Shown here: positions 1 to 6,782 of the stretch, in pieces
How the letters are laid out: each line of letters opens with the position of its first letter
Numbering within the stretch: position 1 is the first letter of the stretch
Assembly (NCBI GenBank): GCA_030425055.1
Contig: JAUHVN010000111.1
Location: 1-8,290 of the forward strand
Length of the DNA stretch: 8,290 nt
Source of the DNA: Actinomycetes bacterium
GTDB taxonomy: Bacteria > Actinomycetota > Actinomycetes > Actinomycetales > Microbacteriaceae
Direction: 5' to 3'
The notes under the pieces: generated by a model
The model's input: only the letters and a program-made list of their open reading frames with translations
Told to the model about the DNA's origin: nothing
The model's database searches: none
Program-made: the position numbers and the translations under genes

Positions 1-1809
1 CGTCGTCGAGACGGGCACCGAGTAGATCTCGTCGACGTCGCCGGCGAAGTCCTCGAGGATCACGTTCCGCTTGATGCTCATCTTCGGCGTCAGGTGGCCC
101 GAGCCCTCGGTCCACTCCGTCGGCAGGATCGTGAACTTGCGGATCGACTCGGCGCGCGACACGTTCGAGTTCGCGCGGTCGATCGCTCGCTGCACCTCGG
201 CGCGCACGGCGTCGTTCTTCGCGGCATCCTCGAGCGACATGTCGGCCGGCAGCTGGTTGTTCGCCAGCCACGTCGGCAGCATCTCGGGGTCGAGGGTGAC
301 CAGCGCCGAGATGAACGGCTTCTGGTCGCCGACCACGACGACCTGCCCGACGATCGGGTTGGAGCGGATCGGGTCCTCGAGCGCGGCCGGGGCGACGTTC
401 TTGCCGCCGGCGGTGACGATGATCTCCTTCTTGCGGCCGGTGATCGTGAGGAAGCCCTCGTCGTCGAACGACCCGATGTCGCCGGTCTTGAACCATCCGT
501 CGTCGAACACCGCGGCCGTGGCCTCGGGGTTGCGCCAGTATTCCTTGAAGACGTTGATGCCGCGCACTTCGATCTCGTCGTCGGCGCCGAGGCGGATGCC
601 GACGCCCGGCAGCACCGGTCCGACCGTGCCGATCTTCGACTTCTTGGCGAGGTTGACCGTCGCGGGGGCCGTGGTCTCGGTGAGGCCGTAGCCCTCGAGG
701 ATCGTCACGCCCAGGCTGTGGAAGAAGTGGCCGAGGCGGGGGCCCAGCGGAGCCGAGCCCGACACGGCGTAGCGGACGTTGCCGCCCATGGCCTCGCGCA
801 GCTTGCTGTAGACGAGGCGGTCGAACAGCGCGAACTTCACCTTGGTGCCGAACGGGATCTTCTTGCCCTCGCCTTGCAGCCTCGAGTGCTCGATCGCGGT
901 GTGTGCGGCGGCGCGGAAGATCTTGCCCTTGCCGCCGGCTTCGGCCTTCTGCTCGGCCGAGTTGTAGACCTTCTCGAACACGCGGGGCACCGCGAGCAGG
1001 AACGTCGGCTTGAACGAGCCGAGCGCGGGCAGCAGCTGCTTCGTGTCGGGCTGGTGCCCGGTCTTCACGCCCGCGTGGATGTCGAGCATCGAGATGAACC
1101 GCGCGAAGATGTGGGCGGTCGTGATGAACAGCAGCGTCGACGCGCCGGGCGTCGAGACCACCTCGTCGAGCGCCTTGGCCGAGTTGCGGACGAGCTCGAC
1201 GAAGTTCGAGTGCGTCAGCACGCATCCCTTCGGCCGACCGGTCGAACCCGACGTGTAGATGAGGGTCGCGATGTCGTCGCCGTTGGCGATGTTGCGGCGC
1301 CGCTCGATCTCGGCGTCGTCGACGGAGGCCCCCTCGGCGACGAGCTTGTCGAGGTCGCCCTTGTGCATCTCCCACACCGAGCGCACGAGCGGCAGGTCGT
1401 CGCGCACCTCTTCGAGGCGGGCGGAGTGGTCGGCCGACTCGACGATGCACGCGACCGCGCCCGAGTCCTCGAGGTTCCAGCTGATCTGCGCGGGCGAGCT
1501 CGTCTCGTAGATCGGGACCATCACCGCGCCGGCATAGAAGAGGGCGAAGTCGACGAGCGTCCAGTCGTAGGTGGTGCGGGCGATGAACCCGACCTTGTCG
1601 CCGGGCTCGACGCCCGCGGCGACCAGGCCCTTCGCGAGGGCGATCACCTGCTTCTGGAAGTCGGCGGCGGTGATGTCGCGCCAGCCGTCGCCGTCGGGAA
1701 CGGCGAACAGAGCGAGGTTGGGCGTCGCCTTGACCCGCTCGACGAGCAGGTCTGTGCAGTTCGCAGTCGGGTCTGCGGGAACGATGGCGGGGACTTCGAA
1801 TTGGACCAC
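1..1809 (-). CDS. fadD: Long-chain fatty acid-CoA ligase (FadD15-type AMP-forming synthetase), 3' end cut by window edge
   Basis: Activates long-chain fatty acids in two steps, through an acyl-adenylate to acyl-CoA, for lipid synthesis or beta-oxidation; cytosolic or membrane-associated. I translated the minus strand by hand: 603 codons stay open to the left edge. ANL-superfamily motifs appear in order: the AMP/phosphate loop YTSGSTGRPKG (residues 185-195), GYGLTET (373-379), the adenosine-binding TGD (442-444), the hinge GRKKEIIV (458-465) and a C-terminal LTPKMSIKR segment (573-581). Family members of this type are about 600 aa, so probably only a few residues are missing. The start is GTG at 1809 with AAGGAG (1815-1820) 5 nt upstream; nothing upstream fits better. 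It is divergent from glk. The catalytic A10 lysine is normally found in LTPxxKxKR; here the lysines are K576 and K580 and the usual position holds S578. Identification is firm; the exact chain-length preference cannot be told. Confidence 0.93.
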   Translation of the reverse strand, partial: MVQFEVPAIVPADPTANCTDLLVERVKATPNLALFAVPDGDGWRDITAADFQKQVIALAKGLVAAGVEPGDKVGFIARTTYDWTLVDFALFYAGAVMVPIYETSSPAQISWNLEDSGAVACIVESADHSARLEEVRDDLPLVRSVWEMHKGDLDKLVAEGASVDDAEIERRRNIANGDDIATLIYTSGSTGRPKGCVLTHSNFVELVRNSAKALDEVVSTPGASTLLFITTAHIFARFISMLDIHAGVKTGHQPDTKQLLPALGSFKPTFLLAVPRVFEKVYNSAEQKAEAGGKGKIFRAAAHTAIEHSRLQGEGKKIPFGTKVKFALFDRLVYSKLREAMGGNVRYAVSGSAPLGPRLGHFFHSLGVTILEGYGLTETTAPATVNLAKKSKIGTVGPVLPGVGIRLGADDEIEVRGINVFKEYWRNPEATAAVFDDGWFKTGDIGSFDDEGFLTITGRKKEIIVTAGGKNVAPAALEDPIRSNPIVGQVVVVGDQKPFISALVTLDPEMLPTWLANNQLPADMSLEDAAKNDAVRAEVQRAIDRANSNVSRAESIRKFTILPTEWTEGSGHLTPKMSIKRNVILEDFAGDVDEIYSVPVSTT

Positions 1810-1814
1810 GGCAA

Positions 1815-1820
1815 CTCCTT
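1815..1820 (-). promoter_or_regulatory. Ribosome binding site of fadD
   Basis: Read on the minus strand this is AAGGAG, 5 nt before the GTG at 1809. It decides the start of the ligase gene, because no ATG lies nearby. Confidence 0.75.
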
Positions 1821-1857
1821 CGGTACCGGTCGGGTATTGCTGGCGGGAGGCTCCCCA

Positions 1858-1863
1858 AGTGTA
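1858..1863 (-). promoter_or_regulatory. Candidate -10 box of fadD
   Basis: The minus strand reads TACACT, matching the actinobacterial TAnnnT -10 pattern. The predicted transcript start is near 1851, giving a leader of about 40 nt that contains the AAGGAG site. I see no good TTGACA-like -35 at the expected distance. It lies about 40 nt from the oppositely directed -10 of glk, so the two promoters face away from each other within the 140-nt gap. Confidence 0.45.
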
Positions 1864-1902
1864 ACCGAGCGGGATGCCTCGAACGCGGCACTGTCCCATG
1901 GC

Positions 1903-1908
1903 TAGACT
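1903..1908 (+). promoter_or_regulatory. Candidate -10 box of the glk-plsC operon
   Basis: TAGACT fits TAnnnT, and the 9-mer GGCTAGACT around it recurs exactly at the aroG promoter (3692-3700). The predicted start is near 1914-1915, leaving a leader of about 35 nt that includes the GGAGGGGA ribosome site at 1938-1945. No clear -35 is visible. Confidence 0.5.
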
Positions 1909-1937
1909 TCAAGGCGCCGACGCGCGGTGCGCCGGCC

Positions 1938-1945
1938 GGAGGGGA
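1938..1945 (+). promoter_or_regulatory. Ribosome binding site of glk
   Basis: GGAGGGGA is a strong Shine-Dalgarno sequence. Its GGAGG core ends 7 nt before the GTG at 1950 and supports that GTG as the start. Confidence 0.75.
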
Positions 1946-1949
1946 GACC

Positions 1950-2933
1950 GTGCTCAACGTCGGCATCGACATCGGTGGGACCAAGATCGCCGGAGGCGTC
2001 GTCGACGCGGACGGCTCCATCGTCGAGAAGCTGCGGGTGGACACCCCGGTCGACACGGCGGCGCTGGCGGATGCCGTCATCGACATGGCCCGCCACCTGC
2101 GCGCGGCGCACGACGTCGCCGGCGTCGGAGTCGCCGCCGCGGGCTTCATCGACCGCGCGCGCGAGGTCGTCATCCACGCCCCGAACATCGCGTGGCGGAA
2201 CGAGCCGCTCAAGGCGACGCTCGAGGAGGGCATCGGCATCCCGGTTGCGATCGAGAACGACGCGAACGCCGCGGGATGGGGCGAGTTCCGCTTCGGAGCC
2301 GGCCGCGACGTCGAGCACATGGTGATGCTCACGATGGGCACGGGCGTCGGCGGCGCGATCGTCATGGACGGCGAGCTCTACCTCGGCGGGCACGGCATCG
2401 GCGGCGAGCTCGGCCACACGCGCTTCATCCGCGACGGCCTGCTGTGCGGGTGCGGGCAGAACGGATGCCTCGAGCAGTACGCGTCGGGGCGGGCCCTGCA
2501 GCGCGAGGCGAACGACATCGCCGACGCGGGCGGCATCGGCGCGGGCCTCGCGGCGCTGCGCGAGGAGAAGGGCTCGATCAGCGGCCCCGCCGTCTCGCGC
2601 CTCGTGCTCGCGGGCGACGAGGGCGCGATCGAGGCGCTCCGCCGCGTCGCGACCGCGCTCGGCGAGGCGTGCGGCGGCTTCCAGGCCGTGCTGGATCCCG
2701 AGCTGTTCGTCATCGGCGGGGGAGTCGCCCAGCTCGGCGAAGACCTGCTGACCCCGGTGCGGCTCGCGTACGAGACGTCACTGCCCGGCTACGGCGACCG
2801 CCCGGTGGCCGACTTCGCGATCGCGCGGCTCGGCAACGACGCGGGGCTCATCGGGGTCGCTGATCTCGCCGGTCGTGCCGCGGCCGCGCGGGGCGCAGCA
2901 TCCGTCACCCACGCATCCGGGCAGGGGAGCTGA
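1950..2933 (+). CDS. glk: ROK-family glucokinase
   Basis: Phosphorylates glucose to glucose 6-phosphate with ATP in the cytosol. The 327-residue protein matches the Streptomyces GlkA type in length and layout. It has the N-terminal phosphate-binding DIGGTK (residues 7-12), the ENDANA loop with catalytic Asp104 (102-107), a second phosphate motif GTGVGG (130-135), and the ROK zinc site: His156 in GELGH, then Cys166, Cys168 and Cys173 in CGCGQNGC, followed by LEQYASG. The GGG near the ATP site (VIGGGV) is also present. The start is GTG at 1950 with a strong ribosome site. The last 15 or so residues (AARGAASVTHASGQGS) are low-complexity and probably a disordered tail. plsC follows after 2 nt, so the two are likely co-transcribed. 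ROK proteins include sugar kinases of other specificity and repressors; there is no N-terminal HTH, and the zinc motif plus overall match favour glucokinase. A polyphosphate glucokinase is less likely given the length. Confidence 0.93.
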   Translation: MLNVGIDIGGTKIAGGVVDADGSIVEKLRVDTPVDTAALADAVIDMARHLRAAHDVAGVGVAAAGFIDRAREVVIHAPNIAWRNEPLKATLEEGIGIPVAIENDANAAGWGEFRFGAGRDVEHMVMLTMGTGVGGAIVMDGELYLGGHGIGGELGHTRFIRDGLLCGCGQNGCLEQYASGRALQREANDIADAGGIGAGLAALREEKGSISGPAVSRLVLAGDEGAIEALRRVATALGEACGGFQAVLDPELFVIGGGVAQLGEDLLTPVRLAYETSLPGYGDRPVADFAIARLGNDAGLIGVADLAGRAAAARGAASVTHASGQGS

Positions 2934-2935
2934 CG

Positions 2936-3646
2936 ATGTTCTACTGGCTGATGAAGTACGTCGTGATCGGACCGATCGTCAAGGCGATCTTCCGCCCGTG
3001 GATCGTCGGCCGGCGCAATGTGCCCGTCGAGGGCGCCGCGATCCTCGCGAGCAACCACCTGTCGTTCGTCGACTCGATCTTCCTGCCGCTCATGATCGAC
3101 CGGCCGGTGGCGTTTCTCGCCAAGAGCGACTACTTCACCGGCAAAGGGCTCAAGGGCTGGGCGACCCGCATGTTCTTCAAGGGCACCGGTCAGCTGCCGA
3201 TCGACCGGTCGGGCGGCAAGGCCTCCGAGGCATCGCTCAACACCGGACTCCAGGTGCTCGGCCGCGGCGACCTGCTCGGCATCTACCCCGAGGGCACGCG
3301 CAGCCCCGACGGCAAGCTCTACCGCGGCCGCGTCGGCATCGCGCGCATGGCGCTCGAGGCGCACGTGCCCGTCGTGCCGGTGGTCATGGTCGACACCGAC
3401 ACGATGATGCCGATCGGCACGACGATCCCGCGGGTCACGCGCGTCGGCGTCGTGATCGGCGAGCCGCTCGACTTCTCGCGGTTCGAGGGAATGGAGAGCG
3501 ACCGCTACATCCTGCGGTCGGTCACCGACGAGATCATGGTCGCCCTGCAGCGGCTCGGCGAGCAGGAGTACGAGGACGTCTACGCGTCGAGCGTGAAGGA
3601 CCGGCTGAAGACGCCGCGCTCGCGCATGTCCGTCCCCGTCGAGTGA
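2936..3646 (+). CDS. plsC: 1-acyl-sn-glycerol-3-phosphate acyltransferase (PlsC family)
   Basis: Transfers a fatty acyl group to lysophosphatidic acid to give phosphatidic acid, the precursor of membrane phospholipids; acts at the inner face of the membrane. The 236 residues show the LPLAT motifs in order: NHLSFVDS with the catalytic H-x4-D pair His41/Asp46, GQLPIDR (85-91), YPEGTRS (117-123) binding the glycerol phosphate, and the motif IV region VPVVPV (144-149). The N-terminus (residues 3-19) is hydrophobic and may anchor the enzyme. The start is ATG at 2936, preceded by AGGGGAG (2923-2929) that lies inside the end of glk. Only 2 nt separate it from the glk stop, so translation is probably coupled. 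A PlsC-like acyltransferase also lies in the M. tuberculosis aroG-fadD15 region (Rv2182c). The acceptor could be another lysolipid; the motifs cannot exclude it. Confidence 0.93.
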   Translation: MFYWLMKYVVIGPIVKAIFRPWIVGRRNVPVEGAAILASNHLSFVDSIFLPLMIDRPVAFLAKSDYFTGKGLKGWATRMFFKGTGQLPIDRSGGKASEASLNTGLQVLGRGDLLGIYPEGTRSPDGKLYRGRVGIARMALEAHVPVVPVVMVDTDTMMPIGTTIPRVTRVGVVIGEPLDFSRFEGMESDRYILRSVTDEIMVALQRLGEQEYEDVYASSVKDRLKTPRSRMSVPVE

Positions 3647-3664
3647 CCGAGCGGCCGTTCCCCT

Positions 3665-3687
3665 GGGGTGGCCGGGCGGGCCATCCC
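3665..3687 (+). terminator. Hairpin after plsC, overlapping the aroG -35 region (terminator or operator)
   Basis: GGGGTGGCC (3665-3673) can pair with GGCCATCCC (3679-3687), nine pairs with one G-U, around the loop GGGCG. It starts 18 nt after the plsC stop and ends 7 nt before the aroG -10 box. No run of T follows, so it is not a classical intrinsic terminator, though many actinobacterial ones lack a T run. It could instead be an operator at the aroG promoter. Confidence 0.4.
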
Positions 3688-3694
3688 GCGCGGC

Positions 3695-3700
3695 TAGACT
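3695..3700 (+). promoter_or_regulatory. Candidate -10 box of aroG giving a leaderless transcript
   Basis: TAGACT lies exactly 6 nt before the ATG at 3707, so a transcript starting at the usual distance would begin at or within a base or two of the start codon. There is no Shine-Dalgarno sequence before the ATG (GAGCGG only). A consensus -35 is absent; its place is taken by the inverted repeat at 3665-3687. Confidence 0.6.
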
Positions 3701-3706
3701 GAGCGG

Positions 3707-5044
3707 ATGCTTCAGCAGCTCGACGCGCTCGATCAGTGGCGCACCCTGCCCATCAAGCAGCAGCCGCAGTGGACCGACCTCGATGCCGTCGCCGCGGCAT
3801 CCGCCGAGCTCGCGGCGCTGCCCCCGCTCGTCTTCGCGGGCGAGGTCGACCAGCTGCGCGCGCGCCTCGCGCGCGCCGCGTCGGGCGAGGCGTTCCTGCT
3901 GCAGGGCGGCGACTGCGCCGAGACGTTCGCCGGCGCCACCGCCGAGCAGATCCGCAACCGCATCAAGACGGTGCTGCAGATGGCGGTCGTCCTCACGTAC
4001 GGCGCCTCGATGCCCGTCGTGAAGATGGGCCGCATGGCCGGCCAGTTCGCGAAGCCCCGCTCGAAGGACACCGAGACCCGCGGCGACGTCACGCTGCCCG
4101 CGTACCGCGGCGACATCGTGAACGGCTACGACTTCACGGACGCCTCACGCCAGGCCGACCCGGGTCGACTGCTGAAGGGGTACCACACCGCCGCGTCGAC
4201 GCTGAACCTCATCCGCGCGTTCACCCAGGGTGGCTTCGCCGACCTGCGCGAGGTGCACAGCTGGAACAAGGGATTCGCGCAGAACCCGGCCAACCAGCGG
4301 TACGAGCGCCTCGCGACCGAGATCGACCGTGCGATCAAGTTCATGGAGGCGGCGGGCGCCGACTTCGACGAGCTGCGCCGCGTCGAGTTCTATACGGGCC
4401 ACGAGGGCCTGCTCATGGACTACGAGCGGCCGATGACCCGCATCGACTCCCGCACCGGCACGCCGTACAACACGTCGGCGCACTTCCTGTGGATCGGCGA
4501 GCGCACGCGCGACCTCGACGGGGCGCACGTCGACTACTTCTCGCGCATCCGCAACCCCATCGGCGTCAAGCTCGGTCCGAACACGTCGACCGACGACGCG
4601 CTCGCCCTCATCGACAAGCTCGACCCCGAGCGCGAGCCCGGCCGCCTGACCTTCATCACGCGCATGGGCTCGTCGAAGATCCGCGAGGCACTGCCCCCGC
4701 TGCTCGAGGCCGTGCGCGACTCGGGTGCGCTGCCGCTGTGGGTGACCGACCCCATGCACGGCAACGGCATCACGACGCCGACCGGCTACAAGACGCGTCG
4801 CTTCGACGACGTCGTCGACGAGGTGCGCGGGTTCTTCGAGGCCCACCGCGCCGTGGGCACCTTCCCCGGCGGCATCCACGTCGAGCTGACCGGCGACGAC
4901 GTCACCGAGTGCCTGGGCGGTTCGGAGATGATCGACGAGGCCACCCTCGCGACCCGCTACGAGTCGCTGTGCGACCCGCGCCTGAACCACATGCAGAGCC
5001 TCGAGCTCGCCTTCCTGGTCGCCGAGGAGCTCGAGCAGCGCTGA
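3707..5044 (+). CDS. aroG: 3-deoxy-7-phosphoheptulonate (DAHP) synthase, type II
   Basis: Condenses phosphoenolpyruvate with erythrose 4-phosphate to DAHP, the first step of the shikimate pathway to aromatic amino acids, folates and menaquinone; cytosolic. The 445-residue protein has the plant-like type II signatures: LLQGGDCAETF (64-74), KMGRMAGQFAKPRS, GVKLGP and DPMHGNGI. The four metal ligands known from M. tuberculosis AroG can be placed: Cys70, His351, Glu393 (in HVELTGDD) and Asp423 (in SLCDPRLN). Length is close to the roughly 460 aa of the mycobacterial enzyme. The start is ATG at 3707, chosen because the TAGACT -10 box sits 6 nt upstream and there is no upstream in-frame alternative with a ribosome site. 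It is 60 nt downstream of plsC on the same strand but seems to have its own promoter. Mycobacterial homologues are feedback-inhibited by aromatic amino acids; that cannot be read from sequence here. A convergent gene follows. Confidence 0.96.
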   Translation: MLQQLDALDQWRTLPIKQQPQWTDLDAVAAASAELAALPPLVFAGEVDQLRARLARAASGEAFLLQGGDCAETFAGATAEQIRNRIKTVLQMAVVLTYGASMPVVKMGRMAGQFAKPRSKDTETRGDVTLPAYRGDIVNGYDFTDASRQADPGRLLKGYHTAASTLNLIRAFTQGGFADLREVHSWNKGFAQNPANQRYERLATEIDRAIKFMEAAGADFDELRRVEFYTGHEGLLMDYERPMTRIDSRTGTPYNTSAHFLWIGERTRDLDGAHVDYFSRIRNPIGVKLGPNTSTDDALALIDKLDPEREPGRLTFITRMGSSKIREALPPLLEAVRDSGALPLWVTDPMHGNGITTPTGYKTRRFDDVVDEVRGFFEAHRAVGTFPGGIHVELTGDDVTECLGGSEMIDEATLATRYESLCDPRLNHMQSLELAFLVAEELEQR

Positions 5045-5226
5045 CGCGCCCCTCCCACATCCGCTGAGACTGCATCCGTCGGCCGAGACAGCCGGGATCG
5101 GACGCAGTCTCGGCGGGCCGATGCAGTCTCAGCGACCGGGACGATGGGGACGAAGGGCGCGGCGACGCGGAGTCGCGGGCGCGGCGATGAGTGGGGGCCG
5201 CAACAGCGGCGGACGGCGTCGTACGG
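5045..5226. other. Convergent intergenic region between aroG and the DUF3040 gene
   Basis: This 182-nt gap separates two genes that end towards each other. Its left part holds the four-box palindrome (5062-5134). From 5135 to 5226 the sequence is G-rich (GGGACGATGGGGACG and similar) with no convincing gene, hairpin or promoter. Short open frames crossing it lack ribosome sites and overlap the DUF3040 gene on the opposite strand, so I do not call them. Confidence 0.6.
5062..5134. repeat. Four-box nested palindrome between convergent genes
   Basis: The outer arms CGCTGAGACTGCATC (5062-5076) and GATGCAGTCTCAGCG (5120-5134) are a perfect 15-bp inverted repeat. The inner arms GCCGAGAC (5082-5089) and GTCTCGGC (5107-5114) are perfect over 8 bp. 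Both are centred on 5098. With three further pairs between the stems, the whole 73 nt can fold as one long imperfect hairpin. The same core, C(T/C)GAGAC(T/A)GC, occurs four times, at 5064 and 5083 on plus and at 5113 and 5132 on minus, each pair 19 nt apart. It lies 18 nt after the aroG stop and about 90 nt beyond the end of the DUF3040 gene. It may act as a two-way terminator, but the internal box repetition suggests a dispersed repeat element or a protein-binding array. No T run is present. Confidence 0.8.
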
Positions 5227-5601
5227 TCAGCGGTCTTCCTGGCGGCGGTCCCAGCGGTCGTTCATGCGGTCCATGAACGACCCGCGGCCCGCGGAAGACT
5301 TGCCGGCGGCCGACGGTGCGGCATCCTCGGCCTTCAGAGTGCCGGTGCGCGTGGGGGTGACCGCGACGATGACGCCCGCGAGCATCACCACGAAGCCGAT
5401 GACGCCGACGGCGATGACCGGAACGGCGACGCCCACGATGAGACCGCCGAGGCCCAGCAGCACCAGCAGGGTGCCGTACACGATGTTGCGGTAGCTCAGC
5501 GCGCGGCCCTCGCGCGACGCACTGACGACGTCGGCGTCGTTGCGCATGAGATGGCGCTCCATCTCATCGAGCAGCCGCTGCTCCTGTTCCGAGAGTGGCA
5601 T
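5227..5601 (-). CDS. DUF3040-family small membrane protein
   Basis: Function is unknown; the family is confined, as far as I know, to actinobacteria. The 124-residue protein begins with the family's typical MPLSEQEQRLLDEMERHL, an acidic amphipathic stretch, followed by a short basic segment. Two hydrophobic spans at about 40-60 and 62-81 are separated by a proline and very likely form a membrane hairpin with both ends on one side. The tail (82-124) is Ala/Ser-rich then charged (DRMNDRWDRRQEDR) and probably cytoplasmic. The ATG at 5601 is preceded by AGAGGGGGA (5605-5613). It is divergent from idsA with only 65 nt between the starts and convergent with aroG. In related genomes such genes often sit near cell-division and envelope loci, which suggests but does not prove an envelope role. 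Family assignment is confident; role is not. Confidence 0.88.
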   Translation of the reverse strand: MPLSEQEQRLLDEMERHLMRNDADVVSASREGRALSYRNIVYGTLLVLLGLGGLIVGVAVPVIAVGVIGFVVMLAGVIVAVTPTRTGTLKAEDAAPSAAGKSSAGRGSFMDRMNDRWDRRQEDR

Positions 5602-5604
5602 TCA

Positions 5605-5613
5605 TCCCCCTCT
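5605..5613 (-). promoter_or_regulatory. Ribosome binding site of the DUF3040 gene
   Basis: The minus strand reads AGAGGGGGA, with the GAGG core about 7 nt before the ATG at 5601. It closely resembles the ribosome site of the LysM gene at 7356-7366. Confidence 0.7.
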
Positions 5614-5631
5614 GCTGGCCCGGACCACATG

Positions 5632-5637
5632 ATTCTA
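5632..5637 (-). promoter_or_regulatory. Candidate -10 box of the DUF3040 gene
   Basis: The minus strand reads TAGAAT, a good TAnnnT match. The predicted start near 5625 leaves a leader of about 24 nt with a ribosome site. It lies only 17 nt from the opposite-strand TAGGCT of idsA, so RNA polymerase could hardly occupy both promoters together. No clear -35 is seen. Confidence 0.5.
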
Positions 5638-5654
5638 CGCGAGCGCGTGAACAC

Positions 5655-5660
5655 TAGGCT
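5655..5660 (+). promoter_or_regulatory. Candidate -10 box of idsA giving a leaderless transcript
   Basis: TAGGCT lies exactly 6 nt before the GTG at 5667, the same geometry as at aroG. No Shine-Dalgarno sequence precedes the GTG (AGGCCC only). An in-frame start further upstream is blocked by a TAG within this stretch. Confidence 0.55.
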
Positions 5661-5666
5661 AGGCCC

Positions 5667-6782
5667 GTGCGCCCGTCCTCGGATCCGATCGAAGAGGTTT
5701 CCCAGCGTCTGGACACCTTCTTCGCCGCCGCACGGGCCGAATCGGCCGCTCTGGGCGCCGAAGCCGAGCTGTTCACGGATGCCGCGATCGCCGCCGTGCA
5801 CGGCGGCAAGCGGCTGCGCGCACGGTTCTGCCTCGCCGGCTGGAGCGCGGTGGCCGAGGCGTCCGGCGGGCCCGACGTGCCCGCGCCGACCGCCGACGTG
5901 ATCGCGGCCGCCGCCTCGCTCGAGGTCTTCCACGCCGCCGCGCTCGTGCACGACGACCTCATCGACAACTCCGACACCCGCCGCGGCAAGCCCGCGGCGC
6001 ACCGCGCGCTCGAGGCAGCGCATCGCGCCGCCGGGTTCGCGGGGGATGCCGCCGCGTTCGGCCGCTCGGGAGCCGTGCTGCTCGGCGACCTGCTGGTCGC
6101 GTGGAGCGACGACCTGTTCGAGGCGGGGCTCGCCGAGGCATCCGCCGCAGCCGACGGCTTCGCCCGCGCGGCCGCCGCGCGGACCGAGTACGCGACGATG
6201 CGCCGCGAGGTCACGATCGGGCAGTTCCTCGACGTCGCCGAGGAATCGGCGTTCCGCACCGAGCCCGACGACCGCCACGCGGCGCGGGCGCTGCGGGTCG
6301 CGTCGCTGAAGTCCGCCCGGTACAGCGTGCAGCAGCCGCTGCTGATCGGCGCCGCGCTGGCGGGGGCGGATGCCGCGCAGCACGCGGCGCTGGCCGACTT
6401 CGGGCATCCGGTGGGCATCGCCTTCCAGTTGCGCGACGACGTACTCGGGGTGTTCGGCGACGAGGTGATCACCGGCAAGCCGGCGGGGGACGATCTGCGC
6501 GAAGGCAAGCGCACCGTGCTGATCGCGTACACCCGTGAGGCGCTCGCGCCCGGTGCGCGGCGCATCGTGGACGAGCTCGTGGGGGATCCCGAGCTCGACG
6601 GCGATCAGATCGCCTCGCTGCAGCGGACGATCATCGACTCGGGCGCGCTCGACCGGGTCGAGCGGCTCATCGCCGACGAGACCCGCACGGCGGATCGGGC
6701 GCTTTCGGGCGCCCGGCTCGGCAACCGCGCCGTGGGCGAGTTGCGCGACCTCGCGCGCGCCGCGACGGCACGCTCGGCCTGA
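5667..6782 (+). CDS. idsA: Polyprenyl diphosphate synthase (geranylgeranyl diphosphate synthase type)
   Basis: Adds isopentenyl diphosphate units to allylic diphosphates, giving prenyl chains for carotenoids, menaquinone or lipid carriers; cytosolic. The 371-residue protein has GGKRLRARF near residue 50, the first aspartate-rich motif HDDLID (Asp96, Asp97, Asp100) and the second motif QLRDDVLGVFGD (Asp257, Asp258), followed by TGKPAGDDLREGKRT. Length fits actinobacterial IdsA proteins. The second motif is DDxxG, not DDxxD, as I recall being usual in this actinobacterial group. The residues 4 and 5 before the first motif are both Ala, which by the chain-length rule permits products of C20 or longer; that is inference. 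The start is GTG at 5667, supported by the -10 box 6 nt upstream. It faces the Rv2175c-like gene, as idsA2 lies near Rv2175c in M. tuberculosis. Exact product length is not determinable. Confidence 0.93.
   Translation: MRPSSDPIEEVSQRLDTFFAAARAESAALGAEAELFTDAAIAAVHGGKRLRARFCLAGWSAVAEASGGPDVPAPTADVIAAAASLEVFHAAALVHDDLIDNSDTRRGKPAAHRALEAAHRAAGFAGDAAAFGRSGAVLLGDLLVAWSDDLFEAGLAEASAAADGFARAAAARTEYATMRREVTIGQFLDVAEESAFRTEPDDRHAARALRVASLKSARYSVQQPLLIGAALAGADAAQHAALADFGHPVGIAFQLRDDVLGVFGDEVITGKPAGDDLREGKRTVLIAYTREALAPGARRIVDELVGDPELDGDQIASLQRTIIDSGALDRVERLIADETRTADRALSGARLGNRAVGELRDLARAATARSA

Noticed and set aside
94..1905. A 603-codon open frame on the plus strand opposite fadD
   Set aside because: Its translation is Arg/Asp/Glu/Val-rich low-complexity sequence with no domain, as expected for the antisense of a high-GC gene. 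The minus-strand frame has all the ANL ligase motifs and a ribosome site.
3647..3706. A leader peptide or attenuator controlling aroG
   Set aside because: The 60-nt gap has no small frame with aromatic codons and the -10 box lies 6 nt before the start, leaving no leader RNA.
3736..5067. A 443-codon plus-strand frame overlapping aroG
   Set aside because: Arg/Ala/His-rich shadow in another frame; the aroG frame carries all four metal ligands and family motifs.
5135..5226. A small plus-strand gene starting near 5144
   Set aside because: It has no ribosome site, overlaps the DUF3040 gene on the other strand, and its translation resembles no family.
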